Of a DNA stretch of 64,000 nt, positions 21,239-31,095 are shown piece after piece. The DNA lies in NCBI RefSeq assembly GCF_038096175.1, contig NZ_CP151099.1, positions 2,501 to 66,500 on the forward strand, given 5' to 3'. Below the pieces are notes generated by a model, which worked only from the letters and a program-made list of their open reading frames with translations, was not told the origin of the DNA and did no database searches. Every line of letters begins with the position of its first letter. The stretch's first letter is position 1. The position numbers and the translations under genes were made by a program. This stretch comes from Nostoc sp. UHCC 0302. GTDB lineage: Bacteria; Cyanobacteriota; Cyanobacteriia; Cyanobacteriales; Nostocaceae.

Positions 21239-22390
21239 ATGTTTAAAGCGGTCGTAGCCCACAGTAATGATCCTGAATCTCTAGCAGCAATTGAGGAAGT
21301 GCTTCAACAATGCATTAGTTCTCTTGCAGGAGATATTCCACAAGCTGGGATTCTTTTTGCTGCAATTGACTTTGACCATTCCCTTATATTGCAACAAATC
21401 CATCAGGCTTTTCCTGGCATTCAATTGATTGGTGGAACAACAGATGGGGAAATTTCTTCCGTTTTAGAGTTTCAGCAAGATTCAATCACCTTAATGTTGT
21501 TTTGCTCTGATGAAGTGGAAATTTATGCAGGGGTTGGACGCAAAGTTTCATGCAATCCACTTACCGCGACTAAACAAGCTGTGGAAGAAGCCAAAGTAAA
21601 AAGCACAGCAGATCCTCAGCTATGCTTAACTCATCCAGAAAGCCTTACAACTAGCGGTGTAGCTATTTTAGAGGGTTTAAAGTTAGCTTTGGGGCAAAAT
21701 GTACCAATCTTCGGCGGTTTAGCAGCTGATCAATCAAGATATCAAAATACATATCAGTTTTTTCAAACAGAAGTTTTAAGTGATTCTGTACCAATTTTGC
21801 TTTTTTCAGGAAACTTACTATTTTCCTATGGTGTAGCAAGCGGTTGGTACCCGACTGGTCAAAAAAGCAAAGTGACCAAGGTAGACAAAAACATAGTTTA
21901 TGAAATAGATAGTAAACCTGCTTTAGATTTCTATCATCATTATTTAGGTTTGCTGCCGCCTTCTATAGAATATCCTCTAGCAGTTTTTACTCAAGACTCA
22001 GAGAATTTTTATATGAGAGCGCCAATTGCTTACAATCAGGAAACAGGAAGCGTTACATTTTTTACAGATATTACTGAGCAAGCAACTATTCAAATTTCAG
22101 AAGCAGCTGTGGAAGATATTTTGGCAGCTTCTCAAGCATCATCTATTACAGCTCTTAATAATTATCCAGGTGTCAAGCCAGAGGCTGCAATATTTTTTTC
22201 ATGTGTAGCTCGTCGGCAACTACTAGGTACAAAGACACAAGAAGAATATCAGAATGCTAAACAATCTCTTGCTAGTTCTCTACCTATGTGTGGATTCTAC
22301 TCCTATGGAGAAATTTCTCCTATAGATTTAGTTGGCCAGACCCAATTTCACAACGAAACTTTCGTAACTCTAATTTTGGGAACTAGCTGA
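21239..22390 (+). CDS. FIST domain sensory protein
   Basis: A 383-residue soluble protein with FIST N (about 27-215) and FIST C (about 220-365) domains. Recognisable parts are the start FKAVVAHSNDP, IQLIGGTTDGEISS, ILEGLKLALGQNVPIFGGLAADQ and the C-terminal MCGFYSYGEISP. FIST domains are known as small-ligand sensor modules in bacterial signalling proteins, proposed to bind amino-acid-like molecules. There is no output domain here. Its stop is 5 bases before the start of a histidine kinase that lacks a sensor, so the pair probably works as a split receptor (inference). Confidence 0.92.
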   Translation: MFKAVVAHSNDPESLAAIEEVLQQCISSLAGDIPQAGILFAAIDFDHSLILQQIHQAFPGIQLIGGTTDGEISSVLEFQQDSITLMLFCSDEVEIYAGVGRKVSCNPLTATKQAVEEAKVKSTADPQLCLTHPESLTTSGVAILEGLKLALGQNVPIFGGLAADQSRYQNTYQFFQTEVLSDSVPILLFSGNLLFSYGVASGWYPTGQKSKVTKVDKNIVYEIDSKPALDFYHHYLGLLPPSIEYPLAVFTQDSENFYMRAPIAYNQETGSVTFFTDITEQATIQISEAAVEDILAASQASSITALNNYPGVKPEAAIFFSCVARRQLLGTKTQEEYQNAKQSLASSLPMCGFYSYGEISPIDLVGQTQFHNETFVTLILGTS

Positions 22391-22395
22391 TAATT

Positions 22396-23436
22396 ATGGA
22401 AATTATAGATTGTGAAAAAGAAATTAAAGAACTCAAAAAAGCTAATAGAATTCTCCAAAAGCAATTGCAACGTTCGGAGGCAGATAGAGAAAAGTTAGAA
22501 GAGACAAATCAAAAAAAAGAATACTTACTCAGAGCAGTAATTGATGAGCTAAAAGAATCACAGAGTAAGCTAGAGCAAAGAAGTGATGAACTAGAAAAGA
22601 CGTTGATTAATCTAGAACTAATGCAGGATAAAATGTCTGCTTTAGGAAGTGTTGTTGCAGATGTTGCTCATGAAATTCATAATCCAATTGGTTTTATAGC
22701 GTGTAATCTGACTCCAGCTCAAGAGTATATTCATGAATTGTTGTCTCTGGTTGACCTTTATCAACAGAGTTACCCCGAAGCGTCACAAAAAATTCAAGAA
22801 AAAATCAAAGTGATTGATTTGGAGTATATACATGATGATCTACCCAAACTCATTTCCTCAATGAAAGAAGGCACAGACCGTATTTCTAATATCAGCAGCA
22901 GCTTGCGAATTTTCTCTAGAGGAGATACAGAAAAAAAAGTTTTATTTAACGTTCATGAAGGTATTAACAGTACTCTCGTCATTCTTAAGCATCGTTTGAA
23001 AGCAAATAAAACTCGTCCAGCTATTCAGATGATTAAAGATTATGGAGAATTTCCTTTAATAGAATGCTTTAGTGGACAATTAAATCAAGTATTTATGAAT
23101 TTATTAGCTAATGCAATTGATGCTTTAGAGGAGTCTAATGTAGAACGTAGCTATATTGAAATTCAGGCTAATCCTAATCAGCTTTTAATTCAAACCAAGC
23201 TCAGTGAAGATAAAAATTATATCTTAATTCGGATTAAAGATAACGGAGGGGGAATGTCCGCAGACGTTAAAGCAAAAATATTTGACCATTTATTCACCAC
23301 TAAATCTGTAGGACAAGGTACAGGATTGGGATTATCTATTGCTCGTCAAATTATTGTCAATAAACATGGAGGAACTCTGGAGGTAAATTCAGTACTAGGA
23401 CAAGGTTCTGAGTTTATTATCAAACTTCCAATTTAA
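22396..23436 (+). CDS. Histidine kinase translationally linked to the FIST protein
   Basis: A 346-residue cytoplasmic kinase. A long charged coiled coil (1-80) replaces the receiver found in its paralogue at 19729. The kinase core follows, with H92 in VAHEIHNPIGF, NLLANAIDAL, DNGGGM and GTGLGLSIA. The start lies 5 bases after the FIST stop, so translation is probably coupled. It has no sensor domain of its own. From about residue 78 on it is a close copy of residues 166-432 of the protein at 19729. A cognate regulator is not adjacent; the receiver of the 19729 protein is a natural candidate. Confidence 0.92.
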   Translation: MEIIDCEKEIKELKKANRILQKQLQRSEADREKLEETNQKKEYLLRAVIDELKESQSKLEQRSDELEKTLINLELMQDKMSALGSVVADVAHEIHNPIGFIACNLTPAQEYIHELLSLVDLYQQSYPEASQKIQEKIKVIDLEYIHDDLPKLISSMKEGTDRISNISSSLRIFSRGDTEKKVLFNVHEGINSTLVILKHRLKANKTRPAIQMIKDYGEFPLIECFSGQLNQVFMNLLANAIDALEESNVERSYIEIQANPNQLLIQTKLSEDKNYILIRIKDNGGGMSADVKAKIFDHLFTTKSVGQGTGLGLSIARQIIVNKHGGTLEVNSVLGQGSEFIIKLPI

Positions 23437-23653
23437 GAATTATATTATATTTAATAATAAATAGTAACTCAGTTGATTTTAACGAAGATTTTCACTTAGG
23501 ATAAAATCCAGCATTAAATTCTCAGTAGCAAGATATATAAGTAATTACTTGAAAATAATTTAATTAAGCTCTATAACTATGCATTTAAAACTGCTGTATC
23601 AAGATTTTTAGCAAGTTTTTAACTTAATTAATACCCGCTCTATCTCTGTTAAT

Positions 23654-23690
23654 AGAGCTAATAGCTATTTGATAAATAGCTATTAGCTCT
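23654..23690. terminator. Bidirectional terminator hairpin between the kinase and ndhB genes
   Basis: A perfect 17-bp stem begins AGAGCTAATAGCTATTT, pairs with its complement and has a 3-base loop. It lies between the stops of two convergent genes (23436 and 23708), 17 bases from the ndhB stop. T tracts are weak on both sides, but the stem is long enough to act from both directions. Confidence 0.7.
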
Positions 23691-23707
23691 CATTAAGAAA
23701 GTTGTAA

Positions 23708-25270
23708 CTACAGCTCTTCTGGTTGCTTGGTATTAATCGTACTTACCTGATTTTTGTCAAGAATTATCGCTTGTAAAATTGGCGTATGGGAGACGGAGTT
23801 GTTAACCAATGTAAACAGCGGATTTGACAAAATTCCAGCTATGGAAGTAGCAATTAAAGTTACCACTAATCCGACCTGCAAAGGTCTTAATCCAGGCAAA
23901 TTCCAACGCACTTCGGGATAATTTTTCACTACGTCAGACATTTCTTGGGGTTCTTTTACTACCATCATCTTAACTACGCGAATGTAGTAGTAGATGGAGA
24001 CAACGGTGGTAACTAAACCTAGCAAAACTAACCAGTAAAGGCCTGCCTGCCAACCTGCCCAGAATAAGTAAATCTTGCCAAAAAATCCAGCTAGTGGTGG
24101 AATACCACCTAGAGAAAGCAAAGAAACACTTAATCCTAGTGTCAGGAGCGGGTCTTTTTGATACAAGCCGGAGTATTCAGCAATCTGATCAGTTCCCGTT
24201 CGCAGGGAGAATAGAATTATGCAGGTGAAGCCGCATAAGTTCATGAACAAGTAAACCAGTAGGTAAAATAGCATACTGGCATACCCTGCCTGCGTACCAG
24301 CAATTAAGCCAATCATCACAAACCCAGCTTGGGCAATGGATGAATAAGCTAGCATCCGTTTCATACTAGTTTGTGCCAAGGCAACTACGTTACCCAATAT
24401 CAAACTAAGAACGGCAAGAGCTGTAAAGACAAACCTCCACTCATCAACAACAAGGGGGAAAGCTGTTGTCAGCAAGCGAATGGCTAGGGCAAATCCGGCG
24501 GCTTTGGAACCGACAGACAAAAAGGCAATTACCGGGGTAGGAGCGCCTTCGTAAACGTCTGGTGTCCATTGGTGGAAGGGTGCAGCAGAAATTTTGAAGC
24601 CAATACCTGCGATCGCAAACACAAGGGCAATTACCAAACCTAAAGATTGACCGAGCTTAGCTGTGGCTATACCATTAGCGATCGCACTCAGTTCGGTTTG
24701 TCCACCCGATAACCCATACAGCAGTGATACCCCATATAAAAATACTGCTGTACTTGAAGCTCCAATCAACAAGTATTTCAGTGCCGCTTCGTTTGAGCGG
24801 GGGTCACGCTTGGTATAACCTGTGAGTAAGTAAGAAGAAATACTCAGGGTTTCTAGGGAGATGAAAATCATCACCAACTCACTAGCCCCGGATAAAAACA
24901 TTCCTCCCAGGGTAGCAGTCATCAAAATAGCGATGAATTCGGCTAAAGCTGTGCCGCTCTGCTCAACGTAGCGAATTGACATCAATATAGTTACAACGGC
25001 AGATAAAGCAATGATACCGCGAAAGATAATACTGAGGTCGTCACTGTTAAAGCTACCAGTAAAAGAGATGGGATTAGAAGAATCCCATTGAAAAACTAGG
25101 GCGACAATGGAAGCAAGCAAACCTGCGATCGCTAGATATCCAATCCAGCGTGCAGATGAACGCCCCAAAATCAAATCAACAATCAAAACCCCTAAGAGGG
25201 TGAGAATAACAATCCCCTCTGGCAAAATCGTTCCAGCATTTAACTGGGATGCAAGATTAGCAAAATCCAT
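23708..25270 (-). CDS. ndhB: NAD(P)H-quinone oxidoreductase subunit 2 (NDH-1 subunit B)
   Basis: A core proton-pumping membrane subunit of the cyanobacterial NDH-1 complex in respiration and cyclic electron flow around photosystem I. The 520 residues are the full family length, with about 14 membrane helices and the Proton_antipo_M core (about 130-420). It contains [23 protein letters not shown] and [19 protein letters not shown], hallmarks of NdhB/NuoN with the conserved helix-7 and helix-8 charged residues. It is a single gene here, as is usual in cyanobacteria. The start is ATG at 25270. Confidence 0.97.
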   Translation of the reverse strand: MDFANLASQLNAGTILPEGIVILTLLGVLIVDLILGRSSARWIGYLAIAGLLASIVALVFQWDSSNPISFTGSFNSDDLSIIFRGIIALSAVVTILMSIRYVEQSGTALAEFIAILMTATLGGMFLSGASELVMIFISLETLSISSYLLTGYTKRDPRSNEAALKYLLIGASSTAVFLYGVSLLYGLSGGQTELSAIANGIATAKLGQSLGLVIALVFAIAGIGFKISAAPFHQWTPDVYEGAPTPVIAFLSVGSKAAGFALAIRLLTTAFPLVVDEWRFVFTALAVLSLILGNVVALAQTSMKRMLAYSSIAQAGFVMIGLIAGTQAGYASMLFYLLVYLFMNLCGFTCIILFSLRTGTDQIAEYSGLYQKDPLLTLGLSVSLLSLGGIPPLAGFFGKIYLFWAGWQAGLYWLVLLGLVTTVVSIYYYIRVVKMMVVKEPQEMSDVVKNYPEVRWNLPGLRPLQVGLVVTLIATSIAGILSNPLFTLVNNSVSHTPILQAIILDKNQVSTINTKQPEEL

Positions 25271-25723
25271 GAGATGTATAGGTTTTGGCGATTAGACATT
25301 AAGGCTAACTTTGTTCATTCTATCTATTGTTCTTTACCAAAGTTGCATTAATCTTTATGTCTTAAACTGAAAGTCGCTTCTAGTGTAAGCGGATTCAAGA
25401 AACAATAGTGGCTCATTCCCACACTAAGCTAATATCCACAGATTAAATTAAATGATCTTGAAGTATGGGGTTTGTAGTTCTCAATTAATAATAGGGCTTA
25501 CGCGAAAAACACTCTTGCTACAATAAATAGTCTTTTTAGTGACTAAATATTTATAAATAAACCGAGTTTTGACATCTACTGCATGAACCCGGTAATTTTC
25601 ATAAACCCCACAGTATTTTTACGAGAAATAAGCAGATCAGTTGTTTACTGAACTGCTCATTTTGAGATAATTTTTACTTAGCAAAAGCTGATTATGCCTT
25701 TGCCATTTTCAATACATTAAGAT
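25271..25723. other. Non-coding stretch between ndhB and the RNA-binding protein gene
   Basis: No gene found. An imperfect 11-bp hairpin (10 of 11 pairs) at 25631-25657 may terminate the RNA-binding protein transcript. The part nearest 25271 should hold the ndhB promoter. Confidence 0.45.
25631..25657 (-). terminator. Possible terminator of the RNA-binding protein gene
   Basis: AGCAGATCAGT pairs with ACTGAACTGCT except for one central mismatch, with a 5-base loop. It lies 67 bases beyond the stop on the minus strand and is followed by TTATTTCT, which is moderately T-rich. Confidence 0.4.
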
Positions 25724-26038
25724 TTAATAACGGCGCGAGTATTCACCGCTATTTTTTCCCCAACTACTACCACCGCCAGAGCGAGTACCTTTCTCCTCCC
25801 GTGGTCTAGCCTTATTCACTTTTAATACACGTCCCATCCATTCAGCACCATCTAAAGCCTCAATAGCGGCATCTTCTGCGGCTGATGATTCCATTTCTAC
25901 GAAACCAAAGCCTCTTGCGCGTCCTGTTTCCCTATCTGTAGGTAATTGAACGCGTTTGACAGTACCGTACTCGGAAAATACATTAGTTAGGTCGTCTTGT
26001 GTGACGCTGTAGGATAGATTCCCTACGTAGATTGACAT
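25724..26038 (-). CDS. RRM-type RNA-binding protein (cyanobacterial Rbp family)
   Basis: A 104-residue protein with a single RNA recognition motif (1-80): RNP2 is IYVGNL (3-8) and RNP1 is RGFGFVEM (about 43-50). A short Gly/Ser/Arg tail with GGGSSWGKN follows. Cyanobacterial Rbp proteins of this length are known to bind RNA in the cytoplasm, and several with glycine tails are induced by cold. The untranslated leader is AT-rich and ends with CTGGAGAG about 6 bases before the ATG. It could match RbpA-F type paralogues, but the paralogue is not assigned. Confidence 0.93.
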   Translation of the reverse strand: MSIYVGNLSYSVTQDDLTNVFSEYGTVKRVQLPTDRETGRARGFGFVEMESSAAEDAAIEALDGAEWMGRVLKVNKARPREEKGTRSGGGSSWGKNSGEYSRRY

Positions 26039-26265
26039 GAAACTCTCCAGAATCCATTGATGCAGAGATGTTTATCCAGAGAGCTGCTTGCAATTATTAC
26101 TAATAACAAGATTCGCATCGCCGAACTCAACTTCTCCAGATTTATCCTACCATAACTTCTTATTTGGCCAAGCCTGCATTCTTGTATTTGTCTTGATGTA
26201 TGGTACAATGCATAATTTTTTTCTATAGTTAGTATTCTTTTTAGCTTATCGTCATAGTTAAAGAA

Positions 26266-27059
26266 TTAGGTTTGGACTGCAAAGTCCTCTGAATCGATTC
26301 CCCAATTTACCCAACGAATAGCTTCACGCGCTGAGTTTGTATTTGGTGAAACTCGCAGGGCGTGAATAAATTTTGTGCTAGGGCAAGTCATTTTTAATAA
26401 ATAAATTGGCTCTTCATCAACATCCGCATCTATTTTTAATAGAGTATATTCAGCCCAAGCATTTAATTAAATAACTTACAATTATTCGCAAATTCTGGCG
26501 TAACCAATGCCTTGAATTAGTACTCGCCGTAGCTCGGCATTTTCTTCTATTAAAAGCCATTGAGGTTGCCATTTCTCAGGGTGGACTTTACCATATTTTT
26601 CAGGCAGGGTTACACCGTGATAGGAGTAGAGACTAAATCCATCGACGTACTCTATTGCAGGTTCGCCTTCAGCATGGAGGCGATTTTGATTATCAAAGCG
26701 GAGGTGAAGCGGACAATCGCAGATAATTGCTACTTTTTCAAAAGCAAAAATCCAGCATATTCTATAATCAATGATTGATAATGCTGGAATTTTTTCACAT
26801 CATAATTAAAATTTAATACTCTAAAAGAAAAATCTAATACACTACTTGATGTAGCCTTTCTATCTGATTGCCAGCATTTATCATAAACGTCCGTTATATA
26901 AGATTCTAAACGTGTTTTTAGAGAAGCCCTTAATCGCTTTTCAATCCGCTCAGTTGAAAGCGCGATCGCTCTCCACTTCTGGCGATAAACTGGAATCAAA
27001 GCCTCCTGCTCAGACGTTAGCTTGTCAATCAGCAACATATCGCCAACCTTCAGGCTCAT
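26266..27059 (-). pseudogene. Decayed DUF6745 family gene
   Basis: Three parts of one protein lie in order on the minus strand in different frames. The N-terminal part (27059-26730) contains LIDKLTSEQEALIPVYRQKW. The C-terminal part (from about 26757) reads WIFAFEKVAIICDCP, LRFDNQNRLHAEGEPAIEYV and HGVTLPEKYGKVHPEKW, then meets a stop at 26482. The last part (26460-26266) reads EEPIYLLKMTCPSTKFIHAL and AREAIRWVNWG before its stop. A frameshift near 26750, a stop at 26482 and a large missing middle show the gene is broken: intact members known from other cyanobacteria are several hundred residues long. Family recognition is from memory of these motifs. The gene just upstream is intact and usually accompanies it. 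Confidence 0.8.
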
Positions 27060-27318
27060 ATTCCCGCTGAATTTTCACTAACCAGTTACCTTGGGGAATA
27101 GGAATAGCCTGATGTCCTTCATGGGCAAGCAACGCTATTTCTGAAAACACACGCAGATAGAGTGTGCTATCTTTTTCGTATAATTCAGCTTTTCCCTCAG
27201 TAATCTGATGTTTATGCCCCGTAACTTCGCCTTTTGCCAAAATTAGATGAGGTATTTTTTGTCCTTTAACTTCCTGCACAGGTAGTAAGATAACATCACC
27301 TTGACGAATTGCTTGCAT
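27025..27318 (-). CDS. Small conserved protein, partner of the DUF6745 gene
   Basis: A 97-residue protein starting MQAIRQGDVILLPV and ending YEPEGWRYVAD, with a His-rich middle (GEVTGHKHQI, LAHEGHQAI). It has no membrane segment or known catalytic motif. Its 3' end overlaps the start of the decayed DUF6745 gene (ATG at 27038 or 27059), so the two were one operon. Its function is unknown. If it only worked with DUF6745, it is on the way to becoming non-functional too (inference). Confidence 0.75.
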   Translation of the reverse strand: MQAIRQGDVILLPVQEVKGQKIPHLILAKGEVTGHKHQITEGKAELYEKDSTLYLRVFSEIALLAHEGHQAIPIPQGNWLVKIQREYEPEGWRYVAD

Positions 27319-27917
27319 AGTTTTGCCTCAAGCGAATAGGTACAAACCCCACTTCGCTTTTACTCTCAAGTTTGGTTTAATTTTGGCACAACCTCTTTGA
27401 GAGTGAAAGAGTGAGAAAGTGAGGAGATGGAGGAGTAGACAAGCAGAGAGTAGAGAAAGTCATCAGCTAATGAGCATTCAAATTGCATCGAAATCAGGGC
27501 TGTACTGCTTCGCAAAACCCGTAAGGTAGCCCTTTCTACGAGCCATCATCCTGAAAAAATGAATGACGATTAGCTTATGGCAACAGAATTATTCTTGTTT
27601 GCACATCTCCACTCATGCCCTCTTGTCAATTACAAAAGTTATGGTTGTATTACACTTCAGGGATATTTTGAAAACTGTAGTCGCCAATTATGCGTTAGAT
27701 AAGTTAAAGATTGAAATAGCTGGAAATTCATACCCAGCGTTCCGCCACCCGATTGTCTGGGAAGGACTTTGCCCAAAGTGAGCGGAGTTTTGCCCTACAG
27801 GGTATTTTGTGTGAGGATGAAATCACAGCCCTTAGCGTGACGTTTATCTTGACATTTCGCTGAAATTAACTCAATTTGGCTCTTTAGCTTAGCAGCTATT
27901 TTTTTCTTAAAATTTCC
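27319..27917. other. Non-coding stretch before topA
   Basis: No gene supported. A purine-rich GAGAGTGAAAGAGTGAGAAA block at 27399-27450 looks like low-complexity repeat material. A 72-codon frame at 27563-27781 has no ribosome-binding site or family likeness. The last 80 bases, with TTGACATTTCGCTG (27849 on), may include the topA promoter. Confidence 0.45.
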
Positions 27918-30596
27918 ATGTCAACTCTCGTCATCGTCGAATCTCCAACCAAAGCTCGTACCATTCGCAACTACCTGCCAAAAGACTATCGGGTGGAAGC
28001 CTCTATGGGTCATGTCCGTGACCTTCCCCAGTCAGCCAGTGAAATTCCCGCTAATATTAAAGGGGAAGCATGGGCGCAGCTTGGGGTAAATGTAGAAGCC
28101 GACTTTGAACCGGTGTATGTCGTCCCAAAAGACAAAAAGAAAATTGTCACCCAACTGAAAGATGCACTAAAAGATGTAGATGAACTAATCCTGGCAACGG
28201 ACGAAGACCGAGAAGGTGAAAGCATCAGCTGGCATTTATACCAGTTGCTGAAGCCCAAAGTTCCGACCAAGCGGATGGTATTTCATGAAATTACCCAAGA
28301 GGCTATTAAAAAAGCTTTAAAAAACTGCCGCAATATTGATGAGCAGTTGGTTCGCGCCCAAGAAACACGACGGATTTTAGATAGACTGGTTGGCTATACC
28401 CTGTCTCCCCTGCTGTGGAAAAAAATTGCCTGGGGATTGTCTGCTGGACGGGTGCAATCTGTAGCCGTGCGGCTTTTGGTCACGAAAGAACGTCAGCGCC
28501 GCGCTTTCCACGAAGGTACTTATTGGGACTTGAAAGCTAATTTAGAGCAGCAAAAAAGCCCCTTTAATTCGCAGTTAGTAACCCTAGCAAAGACAAAAGT
28601 CGCAACTGGTAGCGATTTCGACCCTGCAACTGGACAAATTGTCGCTGGTCGCAATGTCGTGTTGCTCTCAGAAGAGGATGCAGTAGCCCTCAAGGAACGC
28701 CTCAATGGTAAACCTTGGAATGTCACAGATGTGGAGGAACGTCCAGTGACGCGCAAGCCTGCACCACCCTTTACAACTTCGACACTGCAACAAGAATCTA
28801 ACCGAAAACTGCGTCTTTCTGCACGAGACACAATGCGGATTGCCCAAAATTTGTACGAGCAGGGCTACATTACCTATATGCGTACAGATTCAGTGCATTT
28901 ATCAGAGCAGGCGATCGCAGCTGCCCGTAGTTGTGTAGAAAAGCTTTACGGTCAACAATACCTTAGCCCTCAACCTAGACAATACACTACTAAATCTAAA
29001 GGCGCACAAGAGGCACACGAAGCAATTCGACCAGCAGGTAGCACCTTTCGTACACCCCAAGAAACTGGCTTAAGCGGTCGGGAACTTGCCGTTTATGATT
29101 TGATTTGGAAGCGTACTGTCGCCAGCCAAATGGCTGATTCTCGACAAACTCAAGTTACTGTACAATTGCAAGTCGAAGACGCCGGATTTCGTTCCTCTGG
29201 TAAGCGCATCGACTTTCCAGGATATCTACGCGCCTACGTTGAAGGTTCAGACGATCCAGAAGCAGCACTCGAAGACCAGGAAGTCATTTTACCTGCACTT
29301 AAAGTAGGCGATCATCCAAATTGTACCAATCTAGAAGCAGTTGGTCATGAAACCCAACCACCAGCCCGGTACACTGAAGCTACCCTAGTGAAAACTTTGG
29401 AAAGCGAAGGCATTGGTCGTCCTAGTACCTACGCCAGCATCATCGGCACAATTATCGACAAGGGTTATGCCCAATTGGTGAGTAATGCTCTGATTCCCAC
29501 CTTCACAGCCTTTGCCGTTACCGATTTATTAGAAAAACACTTCCCGGACATTGTTGATCCCAGCTTTACCTCCAAAATGGAGCAAACTCTCGATGACATT
29601 GCTGACGGCGAAGCTGCTTGGCTACCGTACTTACGGGAATTTTATTTGGGTGACAAAGGTTTGGAAACCTTAGTTAAGGAACGGGAAAATCTAATTGATG
29701 CCAACAAAGCTAGAACAGTAGAACTGGAAAATTTAAATGCCAAAGTTCGTATTGGTAAATATGGCCCTTACATCGAAGTTGAAAATGGTGAGGGTGTTGT
29801 TACCGCTTCTATTCCCAAAGACCTAACACCAGCTGACCTTGACCCGAAACAAGTAGAAACTCTACTACGACAAAAAACCACTGGCCCTGACCAACTTGGT
29901 CGCCATCCCGAAACAGGTGAACCGATTTACGTAAAAATCGGCACTTATGGCCCATACGTTCAGTTGGGTGACAAGTCTGATGAAAACCCCAAACCCAAAC
30001 AAGCTTCTTTACTCAAAGGCGTCACCCCAGAAACTGTAACTCTGGATATGGCTGTCGGTTTATTAGCATTGCCCCGGACGCTGGGAACCCATCCAGGCAC
30101 TGGTGGCAAAATCCAAGCAAGTCTAGGACGCTTCGGCCCTTATGTCGTTCATGACCAAGGGAAAGAAGGGAAAGACTATCGATCGCTTAAAGCTGCTGAT
30201 AATGTATTGACAATTTCTCTAGAACGTGCATTAGAGTTGTTGTCTGAGCCGAAAAAGGGACGCAGCTCAACTAACAGCAAGTCGAAAGCAGCGTTACGCG
30301 AATTGGGTAAGCACCCAGACGATGACGAACCAGTTAATATCTACGATGGCCCTTATGGCCCTTACATCAAGCATAGTAAAACTAATGTAAGTATCCCAGA
30401 AGGACAATCAGTGGAAGATATAACACTATCGGCGGCACTGACATTGCTGGCAGCTAAAGCATCAACAACGAAATCTACTCGCAAAACAACAAGTAAATCA
30501 ACGAGTTCAAGAACCAAGTCAACCACAAGGTCAACAACCAAATCAACCGCTAAGTCATCAAAATCTGTAGCGAAAAAAAATGACGCAGAAGACTAG
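27918..30596 (+). CDS. topA: DNA topoisomerase I
   Basis: Type IA topoisomerase that relaxes negative supercoils. The 892 residues contain a Toprim domain (1-125, with SMGHVRDLP and DEDREGE), the central gate domains with catalytic tyrosine Y320 in YITYMRTDS, and RPSTYASII. Instead of zinc fingers, the C-terminal third has four repeated units with GxYGPY or GRFGPY cores (about residues 610-850), as is typical of cyanobacterial TopA. The last 45 residues are a Lys/Ser/Thr tail with KSTSSRTKS patterns, a basic DNA-binding end. It is a single gene with an ATG start and a weak ribosome-binding site. Confidence 0.97.
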   Translation: MSTLVIVESPTKARTIRNYLPKDYRVEASMGHVRDLPQSASEIPANIKGEAWAQLGVNVEADFEPVYVVPKDKKKIVTQLKDALKDVDELILATDEDREGESISWHLYQLLKPKVPTKRMVFHEITQEAIKKALKNCRNIDEQLVRAQETRRILDRLVGYTLSPLLWKKIAWGLSAGRVQSVAVRLLVTKERQRRAFHEGTYWDLKANLEQQKSPFNSQLVTLAKTKVATGSDFDPATGQIVAGRNVVLLSEEDAVALKERLNGKPWNVTDVEERPVTRKPAPPFTTSTLQQESNRKLRLSARDTMRIAQNLYEQGYITYMRTDSVHLSEQAIAAARSCVEKLYGQQYLSPQPRQYTTKSKGAQEAHEAIRPAGSTFRTPQETGLSGRELAVYDLIWKRTVASQMADSRQTQVTVQLQVEDAGFRSSGKRIDFPGYLRAYVEGSDDPEAALEDQEVILPALKVGDHPNCTNLEAVGHETQPPARYTEATLVKTLESEGIGRPSTYASIIGTIIDKGYAQLVSNALIPTFTAFAVTDLLEKHFPDIVDPSFTSKMEQTLDDIADGEAAWLPYLREFYLGDKGLETLVKERENLIDANKARTVELENLNAKVRIGKYGPYIEVENGEGVVTASIPKDLTPADLDPKQVETLLRQKTTGPDQLGRHPETGEPIYVKIGTYGPYVQLGDKSDENPKPKQASLLKGVTPETVTLDMAVGLLALPRTLGTHPGTGGKIQASLGRFGPYVVHDQGKEGKDYRSLKAADNVLTISLERALELLSEPKKGRSSTNSKSKAALRELGKHPDDDEPVNIYDGPYGPYIKHSKTNVSIPEGQSVEDITLSAALTLLAAKASTTKSTRKTTSKSTSSRTKSTTRSTTKSTAKSSKSVAKKNDAED

Positions 30597-30947
30597 TACT
30601 GCTTTACAGACTCCAAAGTCCAAAGTCCAAGTATATGATTTTGTCTCTTGTACAGACGCGTAGACGCTCAAAGAGCGGCTTATCGTAAGAGTATAATCGC
30701 GTCTGTAGTGGCTGACCCTTGACTCTTAAACCTACATACCCATCCTTGGTAGGATGCAGCTTGATAGGTTACTAGTGTGATACTCTAAAGAGTAAGGGAA
30801 AACACAAAACCAAATTTTAAAATGGCATATGCCGTCGAAATTTAGATGTGTATCAGCCCGTTCGGAAGCAAAAGGTGCGAAAAGACGCTATTTTCTGCGT
30901 AAGTGTGAATCAAAAATTGAGGTAGTATCTCAGGAGCGATCAGTTCA
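30597..30947. other. Non-coding stretch after topA with a composite repeat
   Basis: No gene. At 30650-30707 the two halves of the dispersed GTACAGACGCG/CGCGTCTGTA palindrome (compare 43375-43432) are separated by an inserted block (TAGACGCTCAAAGAGCGGCT and following), itself of a repeat type known from Nostoc. CCAAAGTCCAAAGTCCAA at 30612-30629 is a short direct repeat. Confidence 0.5.
30650..30707. repeat. Dispersed palindrome split by a second repeat
   Basis: The left half GTACAGACGCG and right half AATCGCGTCTGTA match the two arms of the uninterrupted copies at 43375-43432. About 33 bases containing ACGCTCAAAGAGCG lie between them. It reads as one repeat nested in another. Confidence 0.6.
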
Positions 30948-31085
30948 ATGGACTATATAGAAAAGGTACTGGAAAAGCTTAAAGAATTAGCACGTAAGCT
31001 AATTGACAGCCTTTTAGGGCCAGAGGCGGAGCCGGAACCGGAACTGATTCCGATTCCTGTAAACGAGCGATCGCGCCGTCGCTAG
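30948..31085 (+). CDS. Small acidic/amphipathic protein upstream of aroQ (45 residues)
   Basis: The frame encodes [20 protein letters not shown], then a Glu/Pro linker ([14 protein letters not shown]) and a basic end (NERSRRR). The first half would form an amphipathic helix with heptad-spaced leucines. AGGAG lies 11 bases upstream of the ATG. The stop is 10 bases before the aroQ start, which suggests co-transcription. The composition and spacing look like a real gene. The family is not recognised and no function is claimed. Confidence 0.6.
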   Translation: MDYIEKVLEKLKELARKLIDSLLGPEAEPEPELIPIPVNERSRRR

Positions 31086-31095
31086 TAGCCCAAAC

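Noticed and set aside
26560-26778. 72-codon plus-strand frame
   Set aside because: Antisense to the DUF6745 remnant, whose protein likeness explains the sequence.
27563-27781. 72-codon frame before topA
   Set aside because: No ribosome-binding site or family likeness.
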